Assembly (NCBI GenBank): GCA_018433865.1
Contig: JAHDQJ010000005.1
Location: 45,134 to 109,133, forward strand
Direction: 5' to 3'
Length of the DNA stretch: 64,000 bases
Source: Spirochaetales bacterium
GTDB taxonomy: Bacteria; Spirochaetota; Spirochaetia; Sphaerochaetales; Sphaerochaetaceae
Part shown: positions 1-8,430 of the stretch, piece after piece
Layout: every line of letters begins with the position of its first letter
Numbering within the stretch: position 1 is the stretch's first letter
The notes under the pieces: generated by a model
Seen by the model: the letters and a program-made list of their open reading frames with translations, nothing else
The model's database searches: none
Told to the model about the DNA's origin: nothing
Program-made: the position numbers and the translations under genes

Positions 1-351
1 TATTTCGTGGCACGAAGGAAATCAGGTGGGCAGATCGGCGGACTTTGGGAGTTTCCCGGAGGCAAGCATCGTTGGGGAGAGACCCCCGAGCAATCCTTGG
101 CAAGGGAATTCATGGAAGAGTTCAACCTTCCCGTCACGGTGGGCAGCTGTTTCCTCCTGCATGATTTCGTACACAAGCAGACGCTCTTCCACTTGCGTGC
201 CTTTTGGGTGGAGCCGGTAGGTCCCGTACGCTATGAGCTGAACGAGCATGAGGAGGCCCGATGGGTAACCATGGAGGAGCTGCTCGAGCTCCCCCTGGTT
301 CCATCCGACATGGCCGTGCGTGACAAGCTGGAGGAACTCTCACTCGCCTGA
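1..351 (+). CDS. NUDIX hydrolase, 5' truncated by window edge
   Basis: C-terminal part of a NUDIX (MutT-type) pyrophosphohydrolase. The Nudix box is visible: GGK from the WEFPGGK segment, then GE, then REFMEEF (consensus GX5EX7REUXEEXGU, somewhat relaxed). These enzymes hydrolyse nucleoside diphosphates linked to another moiety, often damaged NTPs such as 8-oxo-dGTP. A GTG at 7 could serve as start, but the frame stays open to base 1 and the first residues (YFVARRK) look like the interior beta strand of a NUDIX fold, so the true start is most likely upstream of the window. About 116 residues are seen; complete MutT proteins are about 130. It converges on glgC with 19 bases between stops. Substrate cannot be assigned. 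Confidence 0.8.
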   Translation, partial: YFVARRKSGGQIGGLWEFPGGKHRWGETPEQSLAREFMEEFNLPVTVGSCFLLHDFVHKQTLFHLRAFWVEPVGPVRYELNEHEEARWVTMEELLELPLVPSDMAVRDKLEELSLA

Positions 352-370
352 GCAGTTCCCCAAGATGAAA

Positions 371-1666
371 TCAGAGGATCGATCCATGCGGTATGATCGC
401 ATTCTTGTGAATGACGATGATGCCATCGTGGATCGAGTAGTTGGCGTAATCTCCCTCTTCGCGGTGGATATCGTCGATACCGATCCTGCACCCGTCGCCG
501 ATCCGTGCATTCTGGTCGATGATCGCTCTCCGTATGATGGAAGCGCGACCGATTCCGATGTTCGGGATCTTCCGCCTGGCGTTCTCCGCCTTTTCCTCCG
601 GGGTCTCATAGTGGGAAGCTCCCATGCAGTAGACTCCATCGAGGCTGGCACCCGATTCGATCAGTGTCCGGACTCCGATGATCGAGTTAACGATGTAGGC
701 GTTCGTGATGATCGAACCTTCGCTTGTCAACGAGCAACTGATGTTGCAGAAATTGACTTTCGTCGCAGGCAAGTGTCTTCTGTGGGTGTAGATCGGCATC
801 TCCTCGTTATAGAAATTGAACGCCGGAGTGACCGATGCAAGGTCGATGTTCGTGTCATAGAATGCCTTGATCGTTCCGATATCCTCCCAGAATCCGTCGA
901 ACACATAAGTCGCCACTTTCTGCGTCTTGATCACTTCGGGGATGATCTCCTTTCCGAAGTCGGTCGAGGTGCTGCTCTCGAGCAATTCCTCCATCGCCCG
1001 TGCGTCGAAAATGTAGATGCCCATGGAGGCCAGGTATTCGTTGCTATCGTTCGGTTTCTGGTTGAGTGCATCTTTCAACAGCCTCGCGGGTACGCGATAT
1101 TCGGAGATATCGAGATCCGGAGCCGGTTTCTCATAGAATTTCTTGATGATTCCATGGTCATCGGCGCCGATGATGCCCAGTCCCGTGGCCTGTTCCCGTG
1201 AGATCGTCTTCGCTGCGATGGTCAACACCGCGCCGCTTTCGACGTGGGTCTTGAGCATCTCGCGATAATCCATCCGATACAGCTGGTCTCCCGAGAGTAT
1301 GATGTAGTAGTCGGCATTCTGGTCAGCGAAGTGCTTCAGGTTCTTTTTCACCGCGTCGGCCGTGCCTTGGTACCAATCGTTGTTGTGGAATGTCTGTTCC
1401 GCAGCGAGGATCTCGACGAATCCGTTTGAGAACGTGTCGAAGATGTAGGTGTTGGCAATATGGTTGTGCAACGATGCCGAGTTGAACTGGGTGAGGATGT
1501 AAATCTGCTTGACCTCACTGTTGATGCAGTTTGAAATCGGTATGTCAACCAAACGGTACTTGCCTGCGAATGGGACTGCCGGTTTCGATCTGTCCTTGGT
1601 CAAGGGATACAATCTTGTCCCTTTCCCTCCTCCCAATACGATTGCGATAGCTTTCTTCTTACCCAT
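371..1666 (-). CDS. glgC: glucose-1-phosphate adenylyltransferase
   Basis: Makes ADP-glucose from glucose-1-phosphate and ATP, the committed step of bacterial glycogen synthesis. The 431 residues match the usual length. The N-terminal nucleotidyltransferase signature GGGKGTRLYPLT (about residues 13-24), the KPAVPFAGKYRLVD segment and the ISNCINS stretch are all present; the C-terminal third has the left-handed beta-helix type hexapeptide pattern (RIGDGCRIG). Start is the ATG at 1666, preceded by AAGGGG at 8 bases. It lies 5 bases after glgA in the same direction, so the two form a glycogen operon. Confidence 0.95.
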   Translation of the reverse strand: MGKKKAIAIVLGGGKGTRLYPLTKDRSKPAVPFAGKYRLVDIPISNCINSEVKQIYILTQFNSASLHNHIANTYIFDTFSNGFVEILAAEQTFHNNDWYQGTADAVKKNLKHFADQNADYYIILSGDQLYRMDYREMLKTHVESGAVLTIAAKTISREQATGLGIIGADDHGIIKKFYEKPAPDLDISEYRVPARLLKDALNQKPNDSNEYLASMGIYIFDARAMEELLESSTSTDFGKEIIPEVIKTQKVATYVFDGFWEDIGTIKAFYDTNIDLASVTPAFNFYNEEMPIYTHRRHLPATKVNFCNISCSLTSEGSIITNAYIVNSIIGVRTLIESGASLDGVYCMGASHYETPEEKAENARRKIPNIGIGRASIIRRAIIDQNARIGDGCRIGIDDIHREEGDYANYSIHDGIIVIHKNAIIPHGSIL

Positions 1667-1671
1667 TCCGG

Positions 1672-3117
1672 TTACCCCTTGTGTATCTTGGAATACACAT
1701 GCATATACGCTTCGGCCGAATTCATCCAGGTGAAATCGACCGCCATACCGCGCTTCCGTATGGCTGAAACCAATTGTGTGTCTCCGTAATACAGGTCAAC
1801 GGCCTGCCTGACCGCATCGTGAATTGCCACACCGGTCATCGAATCGAACAATATGCCCGTCCCCTCGGGAGAGCCGATATCCACGATGGAATCGGCCAGT
1901 CCGCCTGTCCTGCGTGCGATGGGAATCGTCCCGTACCGCAACGAGTACATCTGGTTCAGTCCGCAAGGTTCGTAGCGACTGGGCATCAAGAAGAAATCGC
2001 TGCCCGCCTCGACCAAGTGGGCCGCCTCATTGCTGAAAATCAAGTTCACCGAGAGGTTCGGGTGCAATTCTGCGAGGGTCGTCAGCTTCTCCTCGATCGC
2101 CTTGTCTCCCGTACCGATGATCACGAGCTGGACCGGAAGGTCGGTGACGATCTGCTCCAGCGTGCAAGGAGAACCTTGGCACAACTCGACGAATCCTTTC
2201 TGCTCCGCAATCCTGCTGATCATGCCGATGACCGGGACCGAATCGTCGATAGGCAGGGAGAAACGTTTTTGCAGCCTGTTCTTCAGGACAGCCTTCCCGG
2301 AAAGATCGGCGGATGAGTAGTGGACATCGAGCAACGCGTCCTTCTCGGGACTCCACTCATCGGTATCGATGCCATTGAGGATTCCCGTGAGGACCGCCGA
2401 GCGGGAACGGAGCAGTGCATCGAGTCCGCACCCTTGCTCCTCGCCTTGGATCTCCTTCGCATAGGTAGGACTCACGGTGGTGATGATGTCGGCACTCTCG
2501 AGAGCCGCCTTCATCATGTTCGCTTTCTTGTGTAATCCGGATCCTGCGAGCATCTTCGCCGATACCGGAATATCTGCGAGGAGGAGGTCACATCGCGAGA
2601 ATTCTCCCTGGTACGCGAGATTGTGGATCGTGAACACTGTCTTGGTGTGTGCGAATGTCTTCTGCGGATCATCCTTCGCAAGCGCCGGGAGGAATCCGGC
2701 CGTCCAATCATGTCCATGGAGGATGTCAGGTATCCAGCCGATCTCCTTGCACAAAGCGAGAGCGGCCTTGGAGAGCAAGGTGTAGCGCAACAGGTTGTCG
2801 GCATACGGAGCGAACGAAGTGTCTCCGTAGATGCCCTTCCTGGTGGTGAAAGAGGGATGCGTTACCAGATAGACCGTGATGCCGGAATGCTGTTTCTGCA
2901 GGTATCCGACAGTCTCCGACCTCGATGAGATGGGAAGTTCCAAGCGGACCGGCATCTCGGTGAATGCCGAATCATCGGTCGATCCATAGCATGGCAAGAT
3001 CAGGCGTACATCGTTGCCGAGGCCCGCCAATGCCATGGAGAGTGAAGTTGCGACATCCGCGAGTCCTCCTGACTTTGAGAAAGGAACCGCTTCGCTTGAG
3101 ACCATCAATATTCTCAT
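1672..3117 (-). CDS. glgA: glycogen synthase
   Basis: ADP-glucose-dependent alpha-1,4-glucosyltransferase (GT5) that elongates glycogen. 481 residues, the family norm. The N-terminal KSGGLADV motif (about residue 16) binds ADP-glucose; the C-terminal PSRYEPCGLNQ motif holds the catalytic E and is followed by RRTGGLADS. First gene of the glgA-glgC unit. There is no Shine-Dalgarno sequence before ATG 3117; instead a promoter (3124-3153) would place +1 on the A of this ATG, so the message may be leaderless. Confidence 0.95.
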   Translation of the reverse strand: MRILMVSSEAVPFSKSGGLADVATSLSMALAGLGNDVRLILPCYGSTDDSAFTEMPVRLELPISSRSETVGYLQKQHSGITVYLVTHPSFTTRKGIYGDTSFAPYADNLLRYTLLSKAALALCKEIGWIPDILHGHDWTAGFLPALAKDDPQKTFAHTKTVFTIHNLAYQGEFSRCDLLLADIPVSAKMLAGSGLHKKANMMKAALESADIITTVSPTYAKEIQGEEQGCGLDALLRSRSAVLTGILNGIDTDEWSPEKDALLDVHYSSADLSGKAVLKNRLQKRFSLPIDDSVPVIGMISRIAEQKGFVELCQGSPCTLEQIVTDLPVQLVIIGTGDKAIEEKLTTLAELHPNLSVNLIFSNEAAHLVEAGSDFFLMPSRYEPCGLNQMYSLRYGTIPIARRTGGLADSIVDIGSPEGTGILFDSMTGVAIHDAVRQAVDLYYGDTQLVSAIRKRGMAVDFTWMNSAEAYMHVYSKIHKG

Positions 3118-3123
3118 GATTCA

Positions 3124-3153
3124 ATTAGACCACTGTTCTTGGAGGCGCGTCAA
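3124..3153 (-). promoter_or_regulatory. glgA promoter, probably leaderless
   Basis: On the minus strand TTGACG (3148-3153), an 18-base spacer and TCTAAT (3124-3129). Counting seven bases past the -10 box puts +1 at 3117, the A of the glgA ATG. No ribosome-binding site lies between. Confidence 0.55.
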
Positions 3154-3187
3154 GGGAATTCGTCTTGATGGAGAGCTGGAGAAATCA

Positions 3188-3216
3188 TAAAAAAACCCGT
3201 CGAAATGACGGGTTTT
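3188..3216 (-). terminator. rho-independent terminator of trxB
   Basis: Perfect 10-bp stem AAAACCCGTC/GACGGGTTTT (3192-3201 with 3207-3216), loop GAAAT. Read on the minus strand it ends in a run of T (A run 3189-3195 on +), right after the trxB stop. Confidence 0.85.
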
Positions 3217-3246
3217 CCACATATTTTGTATCTAATTCACTATCTA

Positions 3247-4197
3247 TCAAACGTATGCCTGGCCTTTGAGCTCATCGATGTACTCGGCAGCTGCATGAGC
3301 CGCTACCGCACCATCGGATGCCGCGGTGATCACCTGACGGAAGGGAGTGTTCCGCACATCGCCCACCGCATACAGCCCCGGGACGCTCGTACGCATCACC
3401 TCGTTGGTGACCAGATACCCCGAATCGTCCGTTTCGGCGAACGGAACCAGCTTGGTCCGCGGATCTGCACCGATGAAGACGAAGACCGCATCGAACTGTT
3501 CCTCGTAGTCGCGGTCCTGTGCGATGTCATGCAAGGAGACGCTGGTCACCCGCTTGCCATCCCCCTTGATCTCGTTTGCCGTATGGAGGAAACGTGTTTC
3601 GATATGTTCGTCGTGTTCCACCATCCCGGCGATGCTCCGCTGGGCCCTGAACCGATCCTTCCGGTGGATGATCACGATATCTCCGGTGAGTTTGGAGAGG
3701 AACAGCGATTCCCCGCATGCCGCATCTCCTCCACCGACCACGAGTATCCGCTTTCCCTTGAAGAACGGACCATCGCAGGTCGCACAGTATGATACACCCT
3801 TGCCCTGGTACTCATGTTCTCCCGGAATTCCCAGCTCGCGGCGCTTCGCCCCGGTAGCGATGATCACCACGGGAACCGTGAACGTCCCGTCTCCGGTTTC
3901 GATCGTGAACGAACCGTCTTCATTGTGCTGCACCGAATCGACGGTGGCATAATGGATGACCGCACCGAACCGCTCGGCTTGCTTGGCAAGCTTGTCCGAC
4001 AATTCGAAACCGCTGATCGGTTCATCGAACCCAGGATAATTCTCCAGTTCATCGACGATCAGGATCTGTCCTCCGGGAGCCAACTCCTCGAATACATGGG
4101 CTTGCAATCCTGCCCGTGCCGCGTACTGTGCGGCCGATAAGCCTGCAGCTCCGCCGCCGATGATGATGATGTCAGGCTGTTTCTGTTGTTCACTCAT
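3247..4197 (-). CDS. trxB: thioredoxin reductase (NADPH)
   Basis: Flavoenzyme that reduces thioredoxin with NADPH. 316 residues, the usual low-Mr TrxB size. The FAD-binding GGGAAGL lies at residues 14-20, the redox-active CATC at 138-141 (C138 and C141), the NADPH-binding GGGDAA at 155-160 and the C-terminal FAD motif GLYAVGD near 280. Start ATG 4197 has GGAGAGG at 7 bases. It has its own terminator. The likely partner thioredoxin is at 12259, and the peroxiredoxin at 11355 is a plausible downstream client. Confidence 0.95.
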   Translation of the reverse strand: MSEQQKQPDIIIIGGGAAGLSAAQYAARAGLQAHVFEELAPGGQILIVDELENYPGFDEPISGFELSDKLAKQAERFGAVIHYATVDSVQHNEDGSFTIETGDGTFTVPVVIIATGAKRRELGIPGEHEYQGKGVSYCATCDGPFFKGKRILVVGGGDAACGESLFLSKLTGDIVIIHRKDRFRAQRSIAGMVEHDEHIETRFLHTANEIKGDGKRVTSVSLHDIAQDRDYEEQFDAVFVFIGADPRTKLVPFAETDDSGYLVTNEVMRTSVPGLYAVGDVRNTPFRQVITAASDGAVAAHAAAEYIDELKGQAYV

Positions 4198-4201
4198 GTC
4201 T

Positions 4202-4909
4202 CTACCTCTCCGATACCAAGTTCAGTTTCTCTTCCAAAGATACTTCGGCATCGCTCTTTCGGATATAGGTCGGACCGCTGGCAATATCGTCAGGTCCCGA
4301 CTGGTCAAGCAAATTCCTGCCGAGTATTATCATGGATTCCCCATAATCACGGAATTTCAGCTCATCAAGAAGTAATTTCGTGTGCAAACCGCGCTTCGTG
4401 ACTTCATCACCCAAGAGGGGAAGCGCACGAGCGGCATCCGGTCCTGCCAACAGGACGGCCGGATATGGCGCCACCATGTCCGCCATCATCCCGATCGTCG
4501 CGTCGGTATCCTTCACGATGCGATTGCCGTGATCGAAAAGCGCACCGTAGAAACGATGTTTCTTTGCGTCGAGCACACAGAGTACCGGAATACCTGCGTG
4601 CCGAAGCGGAAAGGCATGGATCTCCATCGTGCTGAGACTCACCAGCGGTATGTCGGCCGCGAGTGCTATGCCTTTTGCTGCCGACATGCCGACCCGCAGG
4701 CCGGTGAAGGAACCGGGACCGTTAGAACAGACCACGAACGACAGGTCCTTCAGCCTGATGTGTGCCTCCTCGCAGAGGGCCTTCATCCTGGGGACCAGCT
4801 CTTCGCTGAATTTCCGGCCGATGGTATGTGTGTGCGAAATGTACTGTTCTGGTGTTTGCAGCGCGATATGCAATGTGTCGGAGGCACTCTCCACCGCGAG
4901 TATGTTCAT
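4202..4909 (-). CDS. tsaB: tRNA threonylcarbamoyladenosine biosynthesis protein TsaB
   Basis: Partner of TsaD in forming t6A37 on ANN-decoding tRNAs. 235 residues from ATG 4909, where the protein begins MNILAVESASD, the ASKHA-fold phosphate-1 loop typical of TsaB; CSNGPGSFTGLRVGMS is the family signature. The frame is open a further 35 codons upstream but that part lies inside tsaE and has no family match. The start overlaps the tsaE stop by 4 bases (ATGA), so translation is coupled. The C-terminal half is shortened as in other spirochaete and Gram-negative TsaB proteins. Confidence 0.92.
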   Translation of the reverse strand: MNILAVESASDTLHIALQTPEQYISHTHTIGRKFSEELVPRMKALCEEAHIRLKDLSFVVCSNGPGSFTGLRVGMSAAKGIALAADIPLVSLSTMEIHAFPLRHAGIPVLCVLDAKKHRFYGALFDHGNRIVKDTDATIGMMADMVAPYPAVLLAGPDAARALPLLGDEVTKRGLHTKLLLDELKFRDYGESMIILGRNLLDQSGPDDIASGPTYIRKSDAEVSLEEKLNLVSER

Positions 4910-5337
4910 GGTTCGACTCCCGTTACCGTGATGGTTCGGCTTCCGTCGGATTCGATGGCGATGGAGAGGCGGACCGTATGGGCCGGGAGGATCGGTTCGA
5001 TCTTCTCGCTCCATTCGATGAGGGTGATGCCCTCCCCATACAGGAGTTCCTCGCCGCCGATACCCCCGAATTCCTCGACACCATCGATGCGATACAGGTC
5101 CATGTGATGCAAATGCATGGACCCCTCATACTCCTGCACGAGCGTGAACGTGGGGCTGACGATCGCTTCGGTGATACCCAGTGCTTCGGCAACACCTTTC
5201 GCGATCACCGTCTTGCCCGCACCCAGCGGTCCACGAAGCGATATCACGGTACCGCTCGCACAGGTGTTTCCCAATCTCCGTCCGATCTCCTTGGTCTCAT
5301 CCTCGGAATAGCTGCGATATATGGTGGTGCTAGCCAT
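4906..5337 (-). CDS. tsaE: tRNA threonylcarbamoyladenosine biosynthesis ATPase TsaE
   Basis: P-loop ATPase of the t6A-modification complex with TsaB and TsaD. Walker A GPLGAGKT at residues 36-43, then SPTFTLVQEY and HHMDLYRI, all family signatures. 143 residues if started at ATG 5337; in-frame ATGs at 5346 and 5349 and an open frame to 5394 are alternatives. ATG 5337 was chosen because it gives the standard TsaE N-terminus; the nearest SD (GGAGAGG) sits 12 bases upstream, directly abutting 5349, so the start is uncertain by a few codons. It overlaps the stop of the upstream TPR gene by 8 bases. Confidence 0.92.
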   Translation of the reverse strand: MASTTIYRSYSEDETKEIGRRLGNTCASGTVISLRGPLGAGKTVIAKGVAEALGITEAIVSPTFTLVQEYEGSMHLHHMDLYRIDGVEEFGGIGGEELLYGEGITLIEWSEKIEPILPAHTVRLSIAIESDGSRTITVTGVEP

Positions 5338-6481
5338 CGATGACATCATCCTCTCCCGCAAGTTCGGCGCTTCGTGCGGCGAGTTCCCGTGCAAGGTGCT
5401 TGACCGCAGGATCCTCGGGGTCGATGGCCCGGGCTTTCAACAACAGCTCATGCACCCTGTTGTAATTCTCCTCGCGAAGATTCAGGAATGCCAGGTTGCT
5501 CAGCAGTTTCACATTCTGCTCATCGAGTTCAAGCGCGATCTCCAGGTAGTCCTTGGAGAGCTCCGGCTCACCCATCTCCAGCGCACAGATGGACAGTTCG
5601 TTGTAGATATCGGCATTCCGTTCACCGAGCTCGAGACATCGCAGGAAAGCCTCTTGTGCCTGGCCATAATCACCCAATCGGCGATGGGCCCAACCCTTGA
5701 TGAACCATCCCGACCACGTATCCTTGTTCGTGGCCAGGAATGTCTCGATGAGGCGCAGGGCCTGCTCCTCATTGTTCATCTGCATCTCATCGAATGCCTC
5801 GTGGAGGGTACGGTCCTGCTCCAGACGGGCACTGAGTTCGCGCACGTGCTTCTCGATGAGTTGCCGTTTTTCCCCTTCCTTGGCAATCCTCAGGTAGGAA
5901 GAGAGCTGTTCGAGTGCAATCTCGTCGTTCCCGAGGAACAGATGGAGCATCCCCGACTCTGCGAGAAGCAGTTCGGAGAGGGGATTGTGTTCCAAGGCGC
6001 GCCTGAGCACATTGACCTGAAGTCCGATCGCCTCGTCGTATGCGTCTTGGTTGTCCGAATCCATGGCTGATCGGGCCCGCTGTCCATAGAGCACGGAGAG
6101 ATTCACGAAGAGCTCGGGAATGTGGGGATTGAGATGGCTCGCGGCGAGAAAGAGTTCCTCGGCGAACTCGAGGTCCTGCTGGTTGGCCTTCGCGACCGCA
6201 GCTACCTGCAACTCCTGTACGACATCCGGTTGCAAGGCGGTGAGGACCGATCGGTAGTAGGCGAAGTGCTCATGAGTGGGGTCATGGGCAATCACCTTGA
6301 TCAATCCCGCGGCGATCATCTCGACCCGGATGCCCTCTGACGGTTCGATGGTCTGTTTGCCGTCGGGCAATTGCACGGGGAGGGGTATGGCCGGATCCAA
6401 GGTGAATCCATCATACTCAGTGGCCAACGAGGCGGGGAGGGTGATGAATACGATATCATCAAGGGAAAAGCGTTTGGTCAT
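5330..6481 (-). CDS. TPR-repeat protein
   Basis: 383-residue soluble protein; no signal peptide or membrane segment. Residues 1-75 form a globular N-terminal part without a recognised family. From about residue 95 onward it is all helical with tetratricopeptide-type units, e.g. WFIKGWAHRRLGDYGQAQEAF and the following YNELSICALEMGEPELSKDYL, and ends in an acidic tail. TPRs mediate protein-protein contacts; the partner is unknown. Start ATG 6481 has AAGGA at 9 bases. It is the first gene of the TPR-tsaE-tsaB unit and begins just 29 bases after the 6S RNA gene, so it may depend partly on read-through from it. Confidence 0.8.
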   Translation of the reverse strand: MTKRFSLDDIVFITLPASLATEYDGFTLDPAIPLPVQLPDGKQTIEPSEGIRVEMIAAGLIKVIAHDPTHEHFAYYRSVLTALQPDVVQELQVAAVAKANQQDLEFAEELFLAASHLNPHIPELFVNLSVLYGQRARSAMDSDNQDAYDEAIGLQVNVLRRALEHNPLSELLLAESGMLHLFLGNDEIALEQLSSYLRIAKEGEKRQLIEKHVRELSARLEQDRTLHEAFDEMQMNNEEQALRLIETFLATNKDTWSGWFIKGWAHRRLGDYGQAQEAFLRCLELGERNADIYNELSICALEMGEPELSKDYLEIALELDEQNVKLLSNLAFLNLREENYNRVHELLLKARAIDPEDPAVKHLARELAARSAELAGEDDVIDG

Positions 6482-6509
6482 CTCTGTGGTTCCTTAGTCC
6501 AGGTGATAA

Positions 6510-6698
6510 GAAAAGGGCCCGCGGTGCCGTTCGAAGGATATCTCTTGAACCGTCGGTTCAAGGGGGAAACTAGGTGCCGAGCATTCTGTTCCCTCACAAG
6601 AGGCGAACCTCCCGGGATCAATTCAACTCGGCTATACCGAATCCCAATGATATTGTTTGAGCCAAGAGAACTGTCTCCTCACGAACACCGCAGGCCCA
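6510..6698 (-). ncRNA. ssrS: 6S RNA
   Basis: About 188 nt on the minus strand between the ZapB-like gene and the TPR gene. The ends pair: GGGCC-TGCGGTG-TTCG at the 5' end (around 6697) with CGAA-CGG-CACCGC-GGGCCC at the 3' end (6515-6533), followed by TTTTCTT. Inside, CTTGAACCGACGGTTCAAGAG closely matches the CTTGAACCAAGGGTTCAAGG hairpin of E. coli 6S RNA at the same relative position, and the middle is a long imperfect duplex around an open bubble, as expected of the sigma70-holoenzyme-binding 6S fold. In gammaproteobacteria ssrS also follows a Zap-family gene. Known role: sequesters housekeeping RNA polymerase in stationary phase. Confidence 0.85.
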
Positions 6699-6729
6699 AC
6701 TTGTACATGGCAATGCTACCATAACCGGT

Positions 6730-6759
6730 AAAAAAACGGAACCATCTCTGGTTCCGTTT
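6730..6759 (-). terminator. rho-independent terminator of the infC-rplT-zapB-like unit
   Basis: Perfect 10-bp stem AAACGGAACC/GGTTCCGTTT (6734-6743 with 6750-6759), loop ATCTCT, and T run on the minus strand. It separates the upstream protein operon from the 6S RNA gene, so 6S RNA should have its own promoter. Confidence 0.85.
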
Positions 6760-6783
6760 CGCCCAATTGCGTCGGGTACTTGG

Positions 6784-7125
6784 TTATCGGACCAAGTCGT
6801 CGAGCGAGACCTCGTCGATGGCGAGACCTGCGCCGCCGGTAAATTGATCCGCAGTCTCAAGATCACCCGAGAGACTGTCCAGCACTTCGATGTCATCGAG
6901 TCCCTGGATGGAACCGAGATGGTCGAGTGCGTTGTTGATGCTCTCCTCAATCAGCTTGCTGTCGGCACTGAAGTTGTCGGCATAGCGCTGCAACTCCTCG
7001 TTGTGTACGGAGAGGACTTCCACCTCATCGTTCAATTCCTCGATTTTCTTTTCGAGGTTCCTGATCAACACAGTGGCTTTGATGATCCGCTGTTCCAACA
7101 ACTGAACTTTATCGAGAGTCGTCAC
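6784..7125 (-). CDS. ZapB-like coiled-coil protein
   Basis: 113 residues. Residues 1-65 are a heptad-rich coiled coil beginning with a KVQLLEQRI segment and continuing through LEKKIEELNDEVEVL, reminiscent of the cell-division factor ZapB, which supports Z-ring assembly; residues 70-113 are an acidic, low-complexity tail ending in SLDDLVR. Homology to ZapB rests on the coiled-coil pattern only and may be convergent. Start ATG 7125 follows rplT by 27 bases with GGAGG close upstream, so it is probably co-transcribed with the ribosomal-protein operon. Confidence 0.6.
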   Translation of the reverse strand: MTTLDKVQLLEQRIIKATVLIRNLEKKIEELNDEVEVLSVHNEELQRYADNFSADSKLIEESINNALDHLGSIQGLDDIEVLDSLSGDLETADQFTGGAGLAIDEVSLDDLVR

Positions 7126-7152
7126 TGGACACCTCCTTGTGTCTACAAAGAC

Positions 7153-7509
7153 TTAGTTCAAGACCGACTTGACTTGTGCGATCAGCTGGGAGAATGCGAC
7201 CTTGTCCTCAATTGCCATGTTGGAAAGAGCCTTCCGGTTGATCTCGATGTTGGCGAGTTTCAACCCGTGCATGAACTGTGAGTAATTGAGACCCTCAGCT
7301 TGCACTCCGGCGGAAATCCTGGCAATCCACAGGGAACGGAAGTCCCGTTTTCTCCGCTTGCGGTCACGGTAGGCATATTGGCCTGCCTTGGCGACAGCAT
7401 CCTTGGCGATCCGGTAGTTGGTGCTTCTGCGGCCCCAGTACCCCTTCGCCTGCTCGATGATCTTCTTTCTCCGGTCCTTGTGTTTCGTTCCGTCTACTGC
7501 TCGTGGCAT
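7153..7509 (-). CDS. rplT: 50S ribosomal protein L20
   Basis: 118 residues, standard length. Basic N-terminus (PRAVDGTKHKDRRKKIIEQAKGYWG) and conserved RDRKRRKRDFRSLWIARISA identify L20, which binds 23S rRNA early in 50S assembly and, in several bacteria, represses its own operon by binding the leader or rpmI-rplT region. Third gene of infC-rpmI-rplT, 14 bases after rpmI. Confidence 0.97.
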   Translation of the reverse strand: MPRAVDGTKHKDRRKKIIEQAKGYWGRRSTNYRIAKDAVAKAGQYAYRDRKRRKRDFRSLWIARISAGVQAEGLNYSQFMHGLKLANIEINRKALSNMAIEDKVAFSQLIAQVKSVLN

Positions 7510-7523
7510 GCGTCAATCCTCCC

Positions 7524-7724
7524 TTAGAATGCGTACGGGAGCAAGACTTTGACTTTCTTGACTTCCGCTTCGCTCAGAATGCCAGTGTGGCGGAGATCCC
7601 GCTTACGCTTGGTATTCTTCTTCGTGAGGATGTGCCGGAGACCCTGCTTCTTGTAGCGGACCTTTCCGGTACCGGTGACCGAGTACCGCTTCGCAGCGGA
7701 CTTTCTTGTTTTCATTTTTGGCAT
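7524..7724 (-). CDS. rpmI: 50S ribosomal protein L35
   Basis: 66 residues beginning [14 protein letters not shown], the invariant L35 N-terminus, with the basic [11 protein letters not shown] patch. Between infC and rplT in the conserved order. The longer frame starting at 7785 is an out-of-frame shadow. Confidence 0.97.
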   Translation of the reverse strand: MPKMKTRKSAAKRYSVTGTGKVRYKKQGLRHILTKKNTKRKRDLRHTGILSEAEVKKVKVLLPYAF

Positions 7725-7800
7725 GAATTACCTCTTTTGCGCCCACAAGGAACAAGAACCCCTTGGAGCTGCTGTATACGCTCATCCCAACGGGATGGTT

Positions 7801-8331
7801 TTACCGTTTCGCTTTCGAGGGGCTGATGATGAGACTCATCATGCGCCCTTCCATCATTGCAGGCTTGTCCAGATTGAACGTGACCTCTTTCTCTGTCAGG
7901 ATCTGGAGGATGGTGTCCAACACCACCTTGCCCAATTCCGTGTGGGCAAGCTCCCTTCCGCGGAACCTGACGGAAATCTTCACCTTGTTTCCATCCTCAA
8001 GGAATTCCGCGATCGCCTTGGTCTTGAACTCCATGTCATGGCGATCAATCTTCGGTTGCATCCTGATTTCCTTCAGCTTGACGATGGTCTGGTTCTTCTT
8101 GGCCTCGCGATTGCGCTTCTCCTGCTCGTACCGATACTTTCCGAAATCCAGTATCTTGCACACAGGAGGATTCGCGTTCGGCGACACCTCCACCAGGTCA
8201 AGTCCCGACTGCTCCGCAAGTTCCAAGGCGGCGAACACGTTCATCACGCCCTGCTGGTTGCCTTCGGCGTCGATGACGAACACCTCTCGGGCCCGGATCT
8301 GCCGGTTGATTCTCAATTCTTTCGTAGCCAA
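7801..8331 (-). CDS. infC: translation initiation factor IF-3
   Basis: 176 residues. N-domain starts RINRQIRAREVFVID; the C-domain has RPKID-type MQPKIDRHDMEFKTKAIAEFLEDGNKVKI, the IF-3 signature. IF-3 binds 30S, blocks 50S joining and polices start codons. The only suitable start is TTG at 8331, placed 5 bases after AAGGAG; no ATG or GTG gives the family N-terminus. Rare start codons on infC are known in other bacteria (AUU in E. coli) where IF-3 autoregulates; here TTG is weaker evidence for that because IF-3 tolerates it. Head of infC-rpmI-rplT, with promoter at 8401-8430. Confidence 0.96.
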   Translation of the reverse strand: MATKELRINRQIRAREVFVIDAEGNQQGVMNVFAALELAEQSGLDLVEVSPNANPPVCKILDFGKYRYEQEKRNREAKKNQTIVKLKEIRMQPKIDRHDMEFKTKAIAEFLEDGNKVKISVRFRGRELAHTELGKVVLDTILQILTEKEVTFNLDKPAMMEGRMMSLIISPSKAKR

Positions 8332-8400
8332 TCGTTCTCCTTGTGTCTCGACGAAACCGCAATGATGGATTTGTCAGGGGGGAAACCCCCTACCCAAAAG

Positions 8401-8430
8401 ACTATAGCACAAGGTTCCCCCGTACGTCAA
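8401..8430 (-). promoter_or_regulatory. infC operon promoter
   Basis: On the minus strand TTGACG (8425-8430), 18-base spacer, and extended -10 TGC-TATAGT (TATAGT at 8401-8406). Predicted +1 near 8394, giving a leader of about 62 bases that itself contains a GGGGG-TTT-CCCCC-type hairpin (about 8380-8395). The spacer is one arm of the fba stem-loop. Confidence 0.75.

Noticed and set aside
320..1201. 293-residue frame on the plus strand across glgC
   Set aside because: Antisense shadow of a clearly identified gene; composition is D/R/V-rich, as expected for the reverse frame of a GC-rich gene. The same applies to the long frames opposite pbuG, ygfK, ygeY, xdhD and ygeW.
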